A DNA stretch of 64,000 bases from Fluoribacter dumoffii NY 23 (GCF_000236165.1 NZ_CM001373.1:1936777-2000776), one strand, 5' to 3'; counted from the first letter of the stretch, positions 35,794 through 45,563 are shown. The notes: generated by a model from the letters alone, not told the origin. Made by a program: numbers and translations.

Positions 35794-37407
35794 ATGAGTT
35801 CAAATGGCAATAAGGAATCATCTTTACCGATTCAAGATGAACTTAAAAATATCCAGGACGAGTTGCTGTTGAAACAGAACAATTTAAATAAAAAAGAACA
35901 AGAGATCTATTCTCTGAATTTGGAAATAGCGGAATTAAAAAAGCAAGTTGCGGAGTTATATGATTTGAACTCCAAACCTTTCTTTACTGTCGATGAAAAT
36001 TTCAAAATACACGCGGTAAATTTTCAGGGCGCTGTGCTGGTAAACTACGAACGATTCCAATTAGTAAACACCAGTTTTTTAAATTTAATTAGCACATTTA
36101 CTAAAAATACTTTAAAAAAATGCATTCAGGCGCTTGCAAGAAATCAGGGAAAGCAAATATGCGAACTGGAATTATTAAAAAAAGGAGGGGAGCGAAGGTT
36201 TGTTGTCGCCGAATGTTATTATACAAAGGATAAGCTAATAGCGATGGCCCTTAAGGATATAACCTATGTACGCCAACTGGAATCCCAACAAATCCAACTC
36301 AATCAGTCCCTGGAAACAGTAACCAATTTGTTTCAAAATATGTCAGATGCCATAGCTACCCTGGATAAAGAATTCTACTTTAAAATAATAAATCCCTCGT
36401 TTATCAAATTTTTTTCCCGAATTTTTGCCATGAAAATTCATACCGGAATGAATTTTTTAACCCTTATTTCCGACTTTTCCGAATATAAAAAACAATTAAT
36501 CACCGCATGCGAGCAAGCTCTATTAGGGAAATCAACTACCATTTTAATTGAAAATTCCAATGAGTTTGACGAAGCTATTTTTTGTTTTGAAATTAACTTT
36601 ACCCCTCTTTATAACCATTCCGCCCAGGAAAACGAAGTTATCTTGTTGATTAAGGACTTGACCAACTATTACCTGCAAAAACGCTCTAAAATGAGAGAGC
36701 AATCCAAATTGGCGCATGTCATTCGCCTCAATACCATGGAAGGAATGGCATCAGCTTTGGCCCATGAAATTAATCAACCGCTGACCGCAATTTTTCTTTA
36801 CAGTCAAACCTGCCTTTTACAACTCAAATTGGAGGAAGAGAAATTAGATCCCAGTGTGTTCTGTTTATTAAATAAAATTATTTCACAAGCAAAACTTGCG
36901 AGTGAAATCATGACTCGTATGAAAAGTTTTATTTTTAAAGACGTACATTTCCCGCAAGAAACAGATATTAACAATTTAATTAAAGACACGATCATTTTTC
37001 TGGATTCGGAAATAAGCCACTCCAAATTACAGATTAACCTGGTATTGGAAGAACACCTTCCCAAATTAAATATTGATCGAATTCAAATGATGCAAATCAT
37101 CACCAATCTAACCCGTAACAGCATTGAAGCCATCCAGGAAACTACAAATCAAACCCCTGAGCTCACCATTAAAACAATTGATAAGGAAGATGGATTCATT
37201 GAAATTCATTTTCATGATAATGGCCCGGGTATTATCCCTGAATACCAGGATAAAATCCTGCATTCATACTTCACTACCAAAGCCCAAGGAACTGGTTTGG
37301 GTCTGACCATATGCAGAAATCTTATTGAGGCGCATGGGGGAAAACTTTACATTAACAAACACAATGGCATAGGCGCCTGGTTTATTTTTACTTTGCCAAA
37401 ACAGTAG
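35794..37407 (+). CDS. PAS-domain sensor histidine kinase
   Basis: This 537-residue soluble kinase begins with a coiled coil (about 10-60), followed by two PAS-like domains (about 65-300). The H-box HEINQPLTAIF is near residue 323, and the ATPase has an N box (NLTRNSIEAI, about 437), DNGPGI (about 475) and GTGLGLTICRNLIEAHGG. All catalytic motifs are intact. It lies downstream of the CheB-CheR-PAS gene in the same direction. It is the only kinase in the island with a complete ATP site, so it may feed the receivers at 30614 and 31351. Confidence 0.92.
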   Translation: MSSNGNKESSLPIQDELKNIQDELLLKQNNLNKKEQEIYSLNLEIAELKKQVAELYDLNSKPFFTVDENFKIHAVNFQGAVLVNYERFQLVNTSFLNLISTFTKNTLKKCIQALARNQGKQICELELLKKGGERRFVVAECYYTKDKLIAMALKDITYVRQLESQQIQLNQSLETVTNLFQNMSDAIATLDKEFYFKIINPSFIKFFSRIFAMKIHTGMNFLTLISDFSEYKKQLITACEQALLGKSTTILIENSNEFDEAIFCFEINFTPLYNHSAQENEVILLIKDLTNYYLQKRSKMREQSKLAHVIRLNTMEGMASALAHEINQPLTAIFLYSQTCLLQLKLEEEKLDPSVFCLLNKIISQAKLASEIMTRMKSFIFKDVHFPQETDINNLIKDTIIFLDSEISHSKLQINLVLEEHLPKLNIDRIQMMQIITNLTRNSIEAIQETTNQTPELTIKTIDKEDGFIEIHFHDNGPGIIPEYQDKILHSYFTTKAQGTGLGLTICRNLIEAHGGKLYINKHNGIGAWFIFTLPKQ

Positions 37408-37465
37408 AATTCATTTAATTGTTCGTTTAATCTACACCTTCTCTTTAATCCGGGATTTTTTAAAT

Positions 37466-37942
37466 ATGATATATTCATTGCCAAAAACAACTATTTTGAC
37501 CGTATTCTTCTCAGGAATTTTTATCAACTCCGTATTTGCCCATGCGCACCATGAACAAAGCACCACAGGAAATCCTGAACGTGCTGCAAAAGCTACGAAA
37601 ACTATTTTAGTGACTGCTTCAGATGATATGCGTTTCCACTTTTCACAAGATCTTGAGTTTCATGACGGAGAAGTTATAACGTTTAAAGTGACCAATACCG
37701 GGAAAGTAAATCATGAGTTTTCAATTGGTGATGAACAAGAACAGCAAGCACATCAAAAAATGATGCGTGCTATGCCCGATATGGTCCATGAAGATGGAAA
37801 TACCATTACGGTTAAGCCTGGGGAAACTAAAACCTTGACCTGGAAATTCAAATCAACCCCAAAACACGACGTGGTATTCGCCTGTAATATTCCAGGTCAT
37901 TTTGAAGCAGGCATGTACCGTAAAGCGAACATAACTGCATAA
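37466..37942 (+). CDS. Secreted cupredoxin-type copper protein
   Basis: A signal peptide (TTILTVFFSGIFINSVFA, cut near residue 26) precedes a His-rich N terminus (HAHHEQ) and a plastocyanin-like domain. Type 1 copper ligands are visible: His in KVNHEFSIG, then Cys, His and Met in FACNIPGHFEAGM. It should be periplasmic and may carry electrons or bind copper. It follows the kinase by 58 bases, but a shared function is not evident. Confidence 0.88.
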   Translation: MIYSLPKTTILTVFFSGIFINSVFAHAHHEQSTTGNPERAAKATKTILVTASDDMRFHFSQDLEFHDGEVITFKVTNTGKVNHEFSIGDEQEQQAHQKMMRAMPDMVHEDGNTITVKPGETKTLTWKFKSTPKHDVVFACNIPGHFEAGMYRKANITA

Positions 37943-38087
37943 ACCTCGTGGCATAAAAACACACATCAATACTGATTCTCCTTATCGCTATTAAAGAGAA
38001 TCACTATTGTCAACTTACTCCCCTAAAAATTAAACTGTTAATCCTATATTGCGGTAAGGTAAGCGAACCCACAAAAGGATTAGATTT

Positions 38088-38495
38088 ATGGAACGCAAAG
38101 TAGCTGTAGTTACCGGGGGAATTGGGTCTGCCATTTGCAGACGTCTGGATAAAGCAGATTATCAGGTTATTCCCTGTTATTTTAAAAATGGAAATCTGAG
38201 CAAGCAAAGAAATGGCAGGCACTCCAACAGCAGCCCTGTTCGGTTTTAGTAAAAGTTTGCCCCTGGAAGTAGCAAAAAATGGAATTACGGTAAACTATCC
38301 CTAGATATATTGAAACGCCGATGCCTGCCAGTATATAAACTGATATTCTTCAACCTATTATTGGATCTATTTCTGTGGGCGACTGGTCAGCCTGAAAAGT
38401 TTGCCTATGCTGTGGTTTTTTTAGCTTTGGATAAGTCTGGATTTATTACAGGTGCTCATATTACATCAATGGTGGACAGTACATGTAATTTATGA
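38088..38495 (+). pseudogene. phaB: Decayed acetoacetyl-CoA reductase (PhaB-type SDR)
   Basis: The 5' end encodes MERKVAVVTGGIGSAIC, the SDR nucleotide-binding start, with a good ribosome site (AAAAGGA). The frame then jumps to a piece near the catalytic helix (MAGTPTAALFGFSKSLPLEVAKNG) and ends with IAYAVVFLALDKSGFITGA-like sequence in other frames, with stops between. The YxxxK catalytic segment is damaged and about half the gene is missing. This is a deletion plus frameshift remnant of an SDR enzyme of the polyhydroxybutyrate pathway. The assignment to PhaB rather than FabG is by overall feel of the fragments. Confidence 0.8.
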
Positions 38496-38526
38496 AATAA
38501 ATTAATCTACAATGGATGGAGTCGTT

Positions 38527-38673
38527 ATGGATAATAAAAAATCAGAAACACTGTATGAAAGAGCAGAGGAACAAATCGATGGAATCGTCTTGTATTTATT
38601 AAAAAAATATGCCATAAAAAAAGAGCTGTTACCGACATTTGATACTGAGTTGCAAGAGGAAAATGAATTCTAG
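38527..38673 (+). CDS. Small hypothetical protein (48 residues)
   Basis: A short frame encodes an acidic helical peptide (MDNKKSETLYERAEEQIDG...TELQEENEF). GGAG lies five bases before the ATG, and a strong intrinsic terminator follows 23 bases after the stop, which argues that it is real. No homology is recognised. Its position just behind the decayed PhaB gene may reflect a former operon. Confidence 0.55.
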   Translation: MDNKKSETLYERAEEQIDGIVLYLLKKYAIKKELLPTFDTELQEENEF

Positions 38674-38696
38674 AATAGCAAATTATCGATAAACAA

Positions 38697-38731
38697 TTTT
38701 CTGGTTTATTGCGAAACCAGAAAAATTTTTT
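38697..38731 (+). terminator. Intrinsic terminator
   Basis: TTTTCTGGTTT (38697-38707) pairs perfectly with AAACCAGAAAA (38714-38724) across a 6-base loop and is followed by a T-run (38726-38731). It ends transcription of the 48-residue gene. Confidence 0.85.
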
Positions 38732-38751
38732 GTCACTATAAGGACATGGCA

Positions 38752-39204
38752 ATGAAATTTGATCACCAAACCACATGGATTATTGCGGCGGACACCACTA
38801 CCTGTCGAATCTATCAAGCGACTACCAAGCCTTACGAGTTAACACTACTCAAAGAACTGCAACATCCTGAAAGTAAACTCAAAGATATTGAATTAACTTC
38901 GGATCGCTCAGGCCGCTACCAAACAGGTACATCCGCTCAAGGGATGTACAGCCAAGAATCCGATCCAAAAGAAATCGAGATTGATGCTTTTGCCCGTCAA
39001 ATTGCAGAAGAATTAAACCACTCGAGAAACAAAAATGAGTATGAAAAACTTATTGTAGTTGCACCGCCACATATGAATGGACTTTTATTCCATCACCTGA
39101 ATAAGCATGTTAATCAGTTGGTCGTCCATAATCTCAAAAATGATGTGATTCATTTAAAAGAGCATGAGTTATCTGAATTTTTAAGAAAAAATCTGGAGAA
39201 ATAG
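38752..39204 (+). CDS. Host attachment protein family (AtsA-type, COG5622)
   Basis: This 150-residue protein resembles the family named for attachment to host cells: TTWIIAADTTTCRIY at the N terminus, an acidic central loop, FARQIAEELNH and KLIVVAPPHMNGLL. The family fold is release-factor-like and the true role is uncertain. ATG 38752 has AGGA seven bases upstream and is preferred over ATG 38746. Confidence 0.72.
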   Translation: MKFDHQTTWIIAADTTTCRIYQATTKPYELTLLKELQHPESKLKDIELTSDRSGRYQTGTSAQGMYSQESDPKEIEIDAFARQIAEELNHSRNKNEYEKLIVVAPPHMNGLLFHHLNKHVNQLVVHNLKNDVIHLKEHELSEFLRKNLEK

Positions 39205-39387
39205 ACGCAAGAATTTCTATGAACTAATCCCGGAAGATTTTCAAGGTTCTTCCTTGTCGCCTTTATGGGATCCAGGGTCTATTACTCGAGCCAGAAAAAA
39301 ATAGCGATTCGGATCCCGTAACGTTCAAGAGGCAACAAGTACCTGTTCTCTATGAGGAGGCTAGGCCGTTCCTGAATGAGTAAAATT
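39205..39387. other. Intergenic, no gene seen
   Basis: The stretch lies between two convergent genes. GGGATCC and GGATCCC flank a spacer near 39267-39324, but the repeat is mainly self-palindromic and I assign no role. Confidence 0.3.
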
Positions 39388-39597
39388 TTAATGAACCAGT
39401 TGAACATCTTCTGCTAACAGGCCCTTTTGTCCTTTTCCTTGCTTAAATTCAACATGATCGCCTTCGCAAAGCTTTTTAAAACCATTTCCTTGAATTGAGC
39501 TAAAATGTACGAAATAATCTTGACCATCACATTGAATAAACCCGAACCCTTTGCGCTCGTTAAACCATTTCACGGTCCCTCTGATTTTCTCTGACAT
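39388..39597 (-). CDS. Cold-shock domain protein (CspA family)
   Basis: This 69-residue nucleic-acid chaperone has a single cold-shock domain with RNP1 KGFGFIQ and RNP2 YFVHFSSI, starting GTVKWFN. AAAGGAA lies before the ATG. The 200-base AT-rich stretch upstream (39598-39801) could include a long leader as seen for cold-induced csp genes, though I did not identify a cold box. Confidence 0.95.
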   Translation of the reverse strand: MSEKIRGTVKWFNERKGFGFIQCDGQDYFVHFSSIQGNGFKKLCEGDHVEFKQGKGQKGLLAEDVQLVH

Positions 39598-39801
39598 TTT
39601 CTTATTCCTTTATTAAAATAAATTCATTTTTGCATTTGCCCGCCGCAAAATATTTCATGAAAACGAGTATTAAATGCTCTCATAAAAATAATCATTCTAA
39701 TTTTTATAATCTTTTTAGAATATTGTGGATCACACTTAGAAATTTAAATAAAAAACAGAGAATTGCAATGAGACTTGGTGACAGTTCTTATCTGCTTGCA
39801 C

Positions 39802-41217
39802 TTAAGTTTTGATTTTCCGTGCCACTCCGGTTTTGATAGCTGCCTCTTTAACCGCTTGAGCTACTCTTTTGACCACGCTCGTATCAAATACGCTGGGAAC
39901 TATATAGGTGCAACTTAGATACTGATCTTCTATGGTATTGGCTATGGCATAAGCAGCAGCGAGCTTCATTTCCTCGTTAATCTCTGTAGCCATACAATCC
40001 AGGGCCCCTCTGAAAATACCTGGAAAACACAGTACATTGTTAATTTGATTTGGATAATCACTACGTCCTGTTGCGACAATCGCAGCATGCTTTTTTGCCT
40101 CTTCAGGCATTATTTCAGGGGTTGGGTTAGCCATCGCAAAAACAATCGCATCCTGATTCATTTTTTTTATGTCTTGAGCATTAATCACCCCAGGCTTTGA
40201 AACTCCTACAAAAAGATCTGCACCCCTTATCACATCATGGACAGTGCCTTTTTCCATATTAGGATTGGTGTGTTCCGCATACCATTGATGGGCTGGATTT
40301 AACCCGGGTTTTCCCGCATAAAGCACTCCCTCACAATCACAGCCGATAATATTTTTTACACCAAGGTTCAATAGCATTTTAGTGCATGCAGTCCCGGCGG
40401 CGCCGATCCCTACCACTACCACTTTAATTTCTTCAATTTTTTTCTTAACCAGTTTCAGGGAGTTAATTGTTGCGGCTGCAAGTACTACCGCTGTGCCATG
40501 TTGATCATCGTGAAAAACGGGGATATCCAGTTCTTTTTTAAGGCGCTCTTCCACTTCAAAACAACGGGGGGCAGAAATATCTTCCAGGTTAATTCCTCCA
40601 AATACAGGTGCGATATGCTTCACTGTGGTAACAATTTCATCTACGTTTTGAGTATTTAAACAAATAGGGAATGCATCGACATTGGCAAATTCCTTAAATA
40701 GCAGAGCCTTGCCTTCCATAACAGGTATGGCAGCATAAGGCCCTATATCTCCGAGCCCTAAAACTGCTGAGCCGTCAGAGACCACAGCAACCGAGTTTTT
40801 TTTAATGGTTAAATTAAAAACATCTTCAGGTTTTTTATATATTGAGGTACAAATTCGGGCAACACCAGGCGTATAGGCAATGGACAGATCATCACGGGTT
40901 TTTAATGGGATCCGGCCTTTAATTTCAATTTTTCCCCCAAGATGGGCTAGAAAGGTGCGATCAGAAACATGGATTACTTCCAAATTGGAGATCATCCGCA
41001 AAACATCAACGATTAATTCTGCGTGTTTTGGGCCATAGGTGTAGATGGTAATATCGCGTATTTGGGCATCTGCCTCCACGCGAACGGTATCTATTGCCCC
41101 GATTTGTCCCCCCTCTTTTTCGATTGCAGCTGCTAATTTTCCAAAAGTACCGGGAGCATTTTTAATACGAATACGCATGGTAATGCTATTGGAGGCAGAA
41201 CATTTTTGATTTCTCAT
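39802..41217 (-). CDS. NAD-type malic enzyme with N-terminal ACT domain
   Basis: This enzyme oxidatively decarboxylates malate to pyruvate. The 471-residue protein begins with an ACT regulatory domain (RIRIKNAPGTFGKLAAAIEKEGGQIGAID), followed by the catalytic domain (IAYTPGVARICTSIY, VSDGSAVLGLGDIGPYAA, FHDDQHGTAVV with metal-binding Asp pair) and a nucleotide-binding fold (VVVGIGAAGTACTKML). AAGGAG precedes ATG 41217 by five bases. Length fits the short bacterial malic enzymes plus the ACT domain. Cofactor choice cannot be decided by eye. Confidence 0.93.
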   Translation of the reverse strand: MRNQKCSASNSITMRIRIKNAPGTFGKLAAAIEKEGGQIGAIDTVRVEADAQIRDITIYTYGPKHAELIVDVLRMISNLEVIHVSDRTFLAHLGGKIEIKGRIPLKTRDDLSIAYTPGVARICTSIYKKPEDVFNLTIKKNSVAVVSDGSAVLGLGDIGPYAAIPVMEGKALLFKEFANVDAFPICLNTQNVDEIVTTVKHIAPVFGGINLEDISAPRCFEVEERLKKELDIPVFHDDQHGTAVVLAAATINSLKLVKKKIEEIKVVVVGIGAAGTACTKMLLNLGVKNIIGCDCEGVLYAGKPGLNPAHQWYAEHTNPNMEKGTVHDVIRGADLFVGVSKPGVINAQDIKKMNQDAIVFAMANPTPEIMPEEAKKHAAIVATGRSDYPNQINNVLCFPGIFRGALDCMATEINEEMKLAAAYAIANTIEDQYLSCTYIVPSVFDTSVVKRVAQAVKEAAIKTGVARKIKT

Positions 41218-41289
41218 AGCAACTCCTTAACCCATGTATTTATACCGCTCCCCCATTACTCCCAATAAAATACGGTGTGAGCCGGCTAT

Positions 41290-41496
41290 TTAAAGCAGCT
41301 CGTCCTGATCCTTATCGATCGAACCAATAAACTCCGGATCAACCGATTTTCCAGGGATTTTCCGGTTTTCACTCGCCCATTCACCAAGATCTATAAGTTT
41401 GCACCGCTCTGAACAAAAGGGTTTAAACCGGTTCTCAGGACGCCAGGTATTGGGTTTTCCACATGAGGGGCAGATAATTTTTTTTTGGTAATTCAT
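41290..41496 (-). CDS. yacG: YacG, zinc-binding DNA gyrase inhibitor
   Basis: YacG binds GyrB and blocks DNA binding by gyrase. The 68-residue protein has the four-cysteine zinc site, CPSCGK and [15 protein letters not shown], which is the family hallmark. I place the start at ATG 41496 (MNYQKKI) to match usual length; ATG 41508 is an alternative and neither has a clear Shine-Dalgarno site. Confidence 0.88.
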   Translation of the reverse strand: MNYQKKIICPSCGKPNTWRPENRFKPFCSERCKLIDLGEWASENRKIPGKSVDPEFIGSIDKDQDELL

Positions 41497-41716
41497 AACA
41501 GTCTTCATTAATTTAATTGAGATGGAGTATGCGATATACACCCATTGATTTTCAACTGATCTTTGAGGCCTATAAATTAATTATAGTATTAAAATGATGG
41601 GGGATTTTTCCCTAAGCTGAAACTATTTTTACCAAGCCTGTGGCTTCATTTCTCCACAGATTATTAAAAAACTGCAAGACTCGGTTCGCTAAACGGAGCT
41701 TAAGCTCACTGCAGAA

Positions 41717-41749
41717 ATTAATATTTTCTTAATGATTAATGAGTATAAT
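41717..41749 (+). promoter_or_regulatory. Tandem PmrA-type box and -10 of the 1226-residue gene
   Basis: ATTAATATT (41717-41725, 8 of 9 to cTTAATatT), a two-base spacer, and CTTAATGAT (41728-41736, 7 of 9) are followed seven bases later by a perfect TATAAT (41744-41749). The rest of the 340-base upstream gap has no gene. The leader to the start at 41883 is about 125 bases. Confidence 0.78.
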
Positions 41750-41882
41750 TGGCTCCAATATTTGAAATAAACGATTCATCAAAGCTCGAAAAACTTTTAT
41801 TAGCAAGTGTCCAATCTGATGTTTCGCAGTAAACCTTTGTCATTTGTGAGCTCTATGACAATTTAATATAGGTCAAACTAAA

Positions 41883-44800
41883 ATGCCTGATAAGAAATTT
41901 GAAATTCTTTCGTGCACCATTGATGAAGATCAAATGGCGGTTGCCAAACAGTGGGCTGATACATTTAGACATAATGCGAAAGATGATAGCGCAGTAAATA
42001 TGACCCAGTTATTGCTGGCTTGTGTGGCCTGCGGTGACTTCAAAACCCGTCCTTTTCTCTCCCATTCAACTGAATTGCAAGCCCCTTCGGATGCATTAAC
42101 CATTGCCGATTATATTTCTCATGCCAGCCGAATTATTCTTGATTATCAAAATCTCACTGGGACTAACCGGGAAGAGTTACTCAAATATTTTCCCGCTCCC
42201 GGAGAGAAAAATAACGTGTTTGCACGTTCAGCCACTCATAATGTGAATCGTAGTAGAGAAGGAGTGCCGGTTGAAGGCAAGGGAATGTTGATTGGCATTA
42301 TGGGGCAATTACCGGGAATTATCAAAACACCGCAAGACTTTGGGGTTAACATCGCGATGGGTGGTGCAGGAAAAACGAATTTTTATGGAAAAAAAATATC
42401 AGATAATGGCTGCAGCGGTCATTTTTATTTTCATCGAAATGACAACGAACATTTACTCCTGCTTGGTCTGGAGCAAACAGCACCGGCAGCATCTGCCCTG
42501 GACTTTCTGCTTGGGGCAAAAAAATATCCCGAAGAAGTCCAACAAGATCATGACCAATTTGGTCAGGGACATTCTTTAAAAGGTGCGTCTGACACCTATA
42601 CTGCTGCAGGATCTTTATACTTTAGCGATCCCGTTTATCAAGCAAAACTTCTATTGGAAAAAGGGGTTTTTCCACCCGATAAATATGGGGCTATGCGAGT
42701 CACAATTACTGATGAAAATTGGCCTCATATCAAACAATTTTTAGATGAACTGAAAATGGGGGCAGAGAAAGACCCTGAAGGGTTGGTAGAATTACTGTTA
42801 AGCAAACCTAAAACTGCAACGCCCCTTAAGGGTGACTTTAGTTCTCTAAGTTATATTGCTCTTGATTTCAATAATTATTTGAAACATGTATATCAGATAC
42901 TCATTGAGGAAAGCGAATTGGAGGCCGAAAAAAAACTGCACCTCCTTGATTTGCAATCCAGGTTAGCCATTATGATCAAAGAGTTGCAAAAAGGCCATAT
43001 CGAGAGTTATGGCCCCTTTAAACAGCAAATCAGCGAACTCATGCAACTCCAGGGAATACCACCCGAATATCAACAGGCTATTCTTCGCATCCAAAAGCTA
43101 TTTGAATTACAGTTCAAAATTGATCCAAAACTTAAGCAAACCCACGAGGAACTCTTATTAAAAAACATTTATGACGATTTGCAAGAAGAAAGTAAAGTTA
43201 TCCTGGAAAAACTGCTGGAGGTACAAAGGCATTTCCAACAATTACCTTTTGCCAAAGAACAGGATTCGCTAAATCTTTTTCTCAACCAAATTAATACCCA
43301 CATCAAGGCGCTGCAAAATCCATTCTCCCCTATTCCCGAGGAGGTTGATTTATTGTCAAGCTGGGTAATGTGTGATAACCCTGTGTCGATTACACGAGAA
43401 TCAATGGACCAGTTGAAGCAAACTATAGAAGCCGCCAAATCTTTCATCAAACCCATTGTTTTAACTGAAAAAGAAGAACTTTCTTTTTCCGAACTCTTAT
43501 TAAATTGGGAAAAAAGATTTTTACCCTTTACCCAAATAAATCTTATTGATTATTCACAATTAGACTTTAATGATCTGGGACAGAAATTTAATGCCTATGT
43601 TGATGCTTTAGCACAACAGGCCGAAGAATTGAATTATTGGGGGCACCAACCCTCCCAAACAATGAATATCTTAAATAAATTCTTTACGAACCCACCCAAG
43701 CTTGAGCTTGGTCATGCTTTTGTGGGCCAGTACCGGGAAAGTACCGTCCTGAGACGTTTGTTTTCACTGGATCTTGCAAGCTTGGGTACCCTGCGTTTTA
43801 AACCCTTTGAAGAACCTAGTGAAGCATACAGGAAAATTCATCCTAATTCGTACTGGGATAATATCAATCTGCTTCTGACTGCCGGCTCTGATGTCATTGC
43901 CATGCTCCGCATCTTAAACAAACAACAGTCAGCCAAAGCTTCCTGGGAAGAAATGGCAGCTACGGCAAATTTACTTAAGGATGCTATAGAGCGCTTTAAA
44001 AAAGCAAATGAAGCAGTAGAGTATTTTCAAAAAAATACCCCCAATGATTCTGTAGAAGTTTTTGAAAGTCCTTTTTTTTATACTATCGAGGATGAAGCAT
44101 TACAAAAAATGAACGGGGCACAACTTGCTACCCTGTGTCTGGAAGAATTAAATGCGAAAACTCCCAGTGTTCTGATAAAACGCATCGTCACGGATCAAGT
44201 ACTATGTCAACGGATGGTTCAGGCTCTTCAAGATGAGGCGGCTGAATTTAACCGACGTAAAGATAATGTCGGGGAAAAAATCAATGCATTATGCCAGATT
44301 CGTCATTTTTGGGAATTAATACAACAGTTTAAAGAAAGCGTTGCTCAGGAAACAAAAGAGGAGCTCCTCGTGAAGTTGCAGCATGCAGCTGCTGAATCCC
44401 CCTTTATTTTCGGAGCTGCCGAAGCCCTTGAACAAGCACAAGACGAATTAAATGAGCTGCAAGAATTTTTCCTGCGGCTCCAGAGTTTGGCAGACAACAA
44501 AGACAGCATGACCGCCCTAGCCTCGTTAGAAGAAAAATATAAGGAACTGTCTGCGAAAGAGCAAAAACATTATGAAATGGACTTGATTAGAGCGCAAGAA
44601 GCCATTTATCACAATTATCTTCAAAAAATCAATGCCGCATCAACTATTGAAGAAAGAAGAATAAATTTTGGTATTTTAAAACAATTATTTGAAAAATTAG
44701 CGCCTGCCTCCAAGGTAGAATTGAGTCCGGAATATGAAATAAAACAAGTTGAAAATAATTTATTTGATTTGGTTTCCAGCCTTGAAAGTGCAACTTCAGT

Positions 44801-45563
44801 AAATGAAAAAGAACGGGTATTTGATAATCCTGTATGTTTGGGAACCCAGGAGCATTTTAACACCATAAATCCCGAACTGACGTCTGAATGCGCAAAAAGA
44901 TGTCATCAACAAATAAAAAGAAGCCAATTTTTTTATGAAAATCTGCTGAAATCGGAGTTTTTAAAAAAATCTTCCCCAACCAAGCCGTTAGATACACTTT
45001 TAAATCAGTTTGGACATTTATTGGATGACTTTGAAGACACGCTTAAAATCCGCTTCATAGAAGCTGCTTTAGAAGATAATCTCTTCAGGCAGGCAATTTC
45101 GCAAAAAGCGGGGAATAAAAAGCTCACCCCAGCTTTAATTCAGGATTTACTTATCCTAAAGACCTTCCGTGACAAAAAAATTGCCCTAAGCAAGGAAAAT
45201 GAATATGGAAATGAATATGATCAATCAATAAATAACTTCTATGAAAAAGCTCTGACCATCCGCTTATCAGAACTTCCCATAAAAAAACAGGCTGAGAACA
45301 TCATGAAAGCGGCAACGTCTGAATTTAATCACCGCCATGATACTCGCCGACTCCTTGCAGACATTGCCATGATAGTTACTGCTTTTGTGGGCGTGGGAAT
45401 TTTTATAGGCATAGGCCGATTAGCCACTGGTAAAACTTTATTTTTCAGTCAGGCAAAAACAGATAGAGAAATTGAGTTCAAAAATCAATGGATTTGTAAT
45501 TATCCCCAGTTGCCGCAGGCAGACGATAACGAAATTCAAATCCTCACTGCCCCTGCTGCTTAA
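41883..45563 (+). CDS. Large coiled-coil protein, candidate Dot/Icm effector
   Basis: This 1226-residue protein is not assigned to a family. An N-terminal globular part (about 1-330) includes glycine-rich segments (GMLIGIMGQLPGI and GGAGKTNFYGKK) and GHFYFHRNDNEHLLLLGLEQTAP. It is followed by about 800 residues of helical, glutamate- and leucine-rich coiled coil. Near the C terminus one hydrophobic helix (IAMIVTAFVGVGIFIGIGRLA, split by glycines) could insert in a host membrane, leaving a 50-residue acidic tail. No signal peptide is present. The PmrA-type promoter, size, coiled coil and terminal hydrophobic helix fit an effector. The GAGKT string is not embedded in a recognisable P-loop NTPase fold. 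Confidence 0.75.
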   Translation: MPDKKFEILSCTIDEDQMAVAKQWADTFRHNAKDDSAVNMTQLLLACVACGDFKTRPFLSHSTELQAPSDALTIADYISHASRIILDYQNLTGTNREELLKYFPAPGEKNNVFARSATHNVNRSREGVPVEGKGMLIGIMGQLPGIIKTPQDFGVNIAMGGAGKTNFYGKKISDNGCSGHFYFHRNDNEHLLLLGLEQTAPAASALDFLLGAKKYPEEVQQDHDQFGQGHSLKGASDTYTAAGSLYFSDPVYQAKLLLEKGVFPPDKYGAMRVTITDENWPHIKQFLDELKMGAEKDPEGLVELLLSKPKTATPLKGDFSSLSYIALDFNNYLKHVYQILIEESELEAEKKLHLLDLQSRLAIMIKELQKGHIESYGPFKQQISELMQLQGIPPEYQQAILRIQKLFELQFKIDPKLKQTHEELLLKNIYDDLQEESKVILEKLLEVQRHFQQLPFAKEQDSLNLFLNQINTHIKALQNPFSPIPEEVDLLSSWVMCDNPVSITRESMDQLKQTIEAAKSFIKPIVLTEKEELSFSELLLNWEKRFLPFTQINLIDYSQLDFNDLGQKFNAYVDALAQQAEELNYWGHQPSQTMNILNKFFTNPPKLELGHAFVGQYRESTVLRRLFSLDLASLGTLRFKPFEEPSEAYRKIHPNSYWDNINLLLTAGSDVIAMLRILNKQQSAKASWEEMAATANLLKDAIERFKKANEAVEYFQKNTPNDSVEVFESPFFYTIEDEALQKMNGAQLATLCLEELNAKTPSVLIKRIVTDQVLCQRMVQALQDEAAEFNRRKDNVGEKINALCQIRHFWELIQQFKESVAQETKEELLVKLQHAAAESPFIFGAAEALEQAQDELNELQEFFLRLQSLADNKDSMTALASLEEKYKELSAKEQKHYEMDLIRAQEAIYHNYLQKINAASTIEERRINFGILKQLFEKLAPASKVELSPEYEIKQVENNLFDLVSSLESATSVNEKERVFDNPVCLGTQEHFNTINPELTSECAKRCHQQIKRSQFFYENLLKSEFLKKSSPTKPLDTLLNQFGHLLDDFEDTLKIRFIEAALEDNLFRQAISQKAGNKKLTPALIQDLLILKTFRDKKIALSKENEYGNEYDQSINNFYEKALTIRLSELPIKKQAENIMKAATSEFNHRHDTRRLLADIAMIVTAFVGVGIFIGIGRLATGKTLFFSQAKTDREIEFKNQWICNYPQLPQADDNEIQILTAPAA

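Noticed and set aside
39260..39330. GGGATCC/GGATCCC inverted repeat
   Set aside because: Each arm is itself nearly palindromic, so the pairing carries little information, and no T-run follows.
42360..42385. GAGKT as a P-loop in the 1226-residue protein
   Set aside because: It lacks the preceding hydrophobic strand and GxxxxGK spacing, and no Walker B partner is visible.
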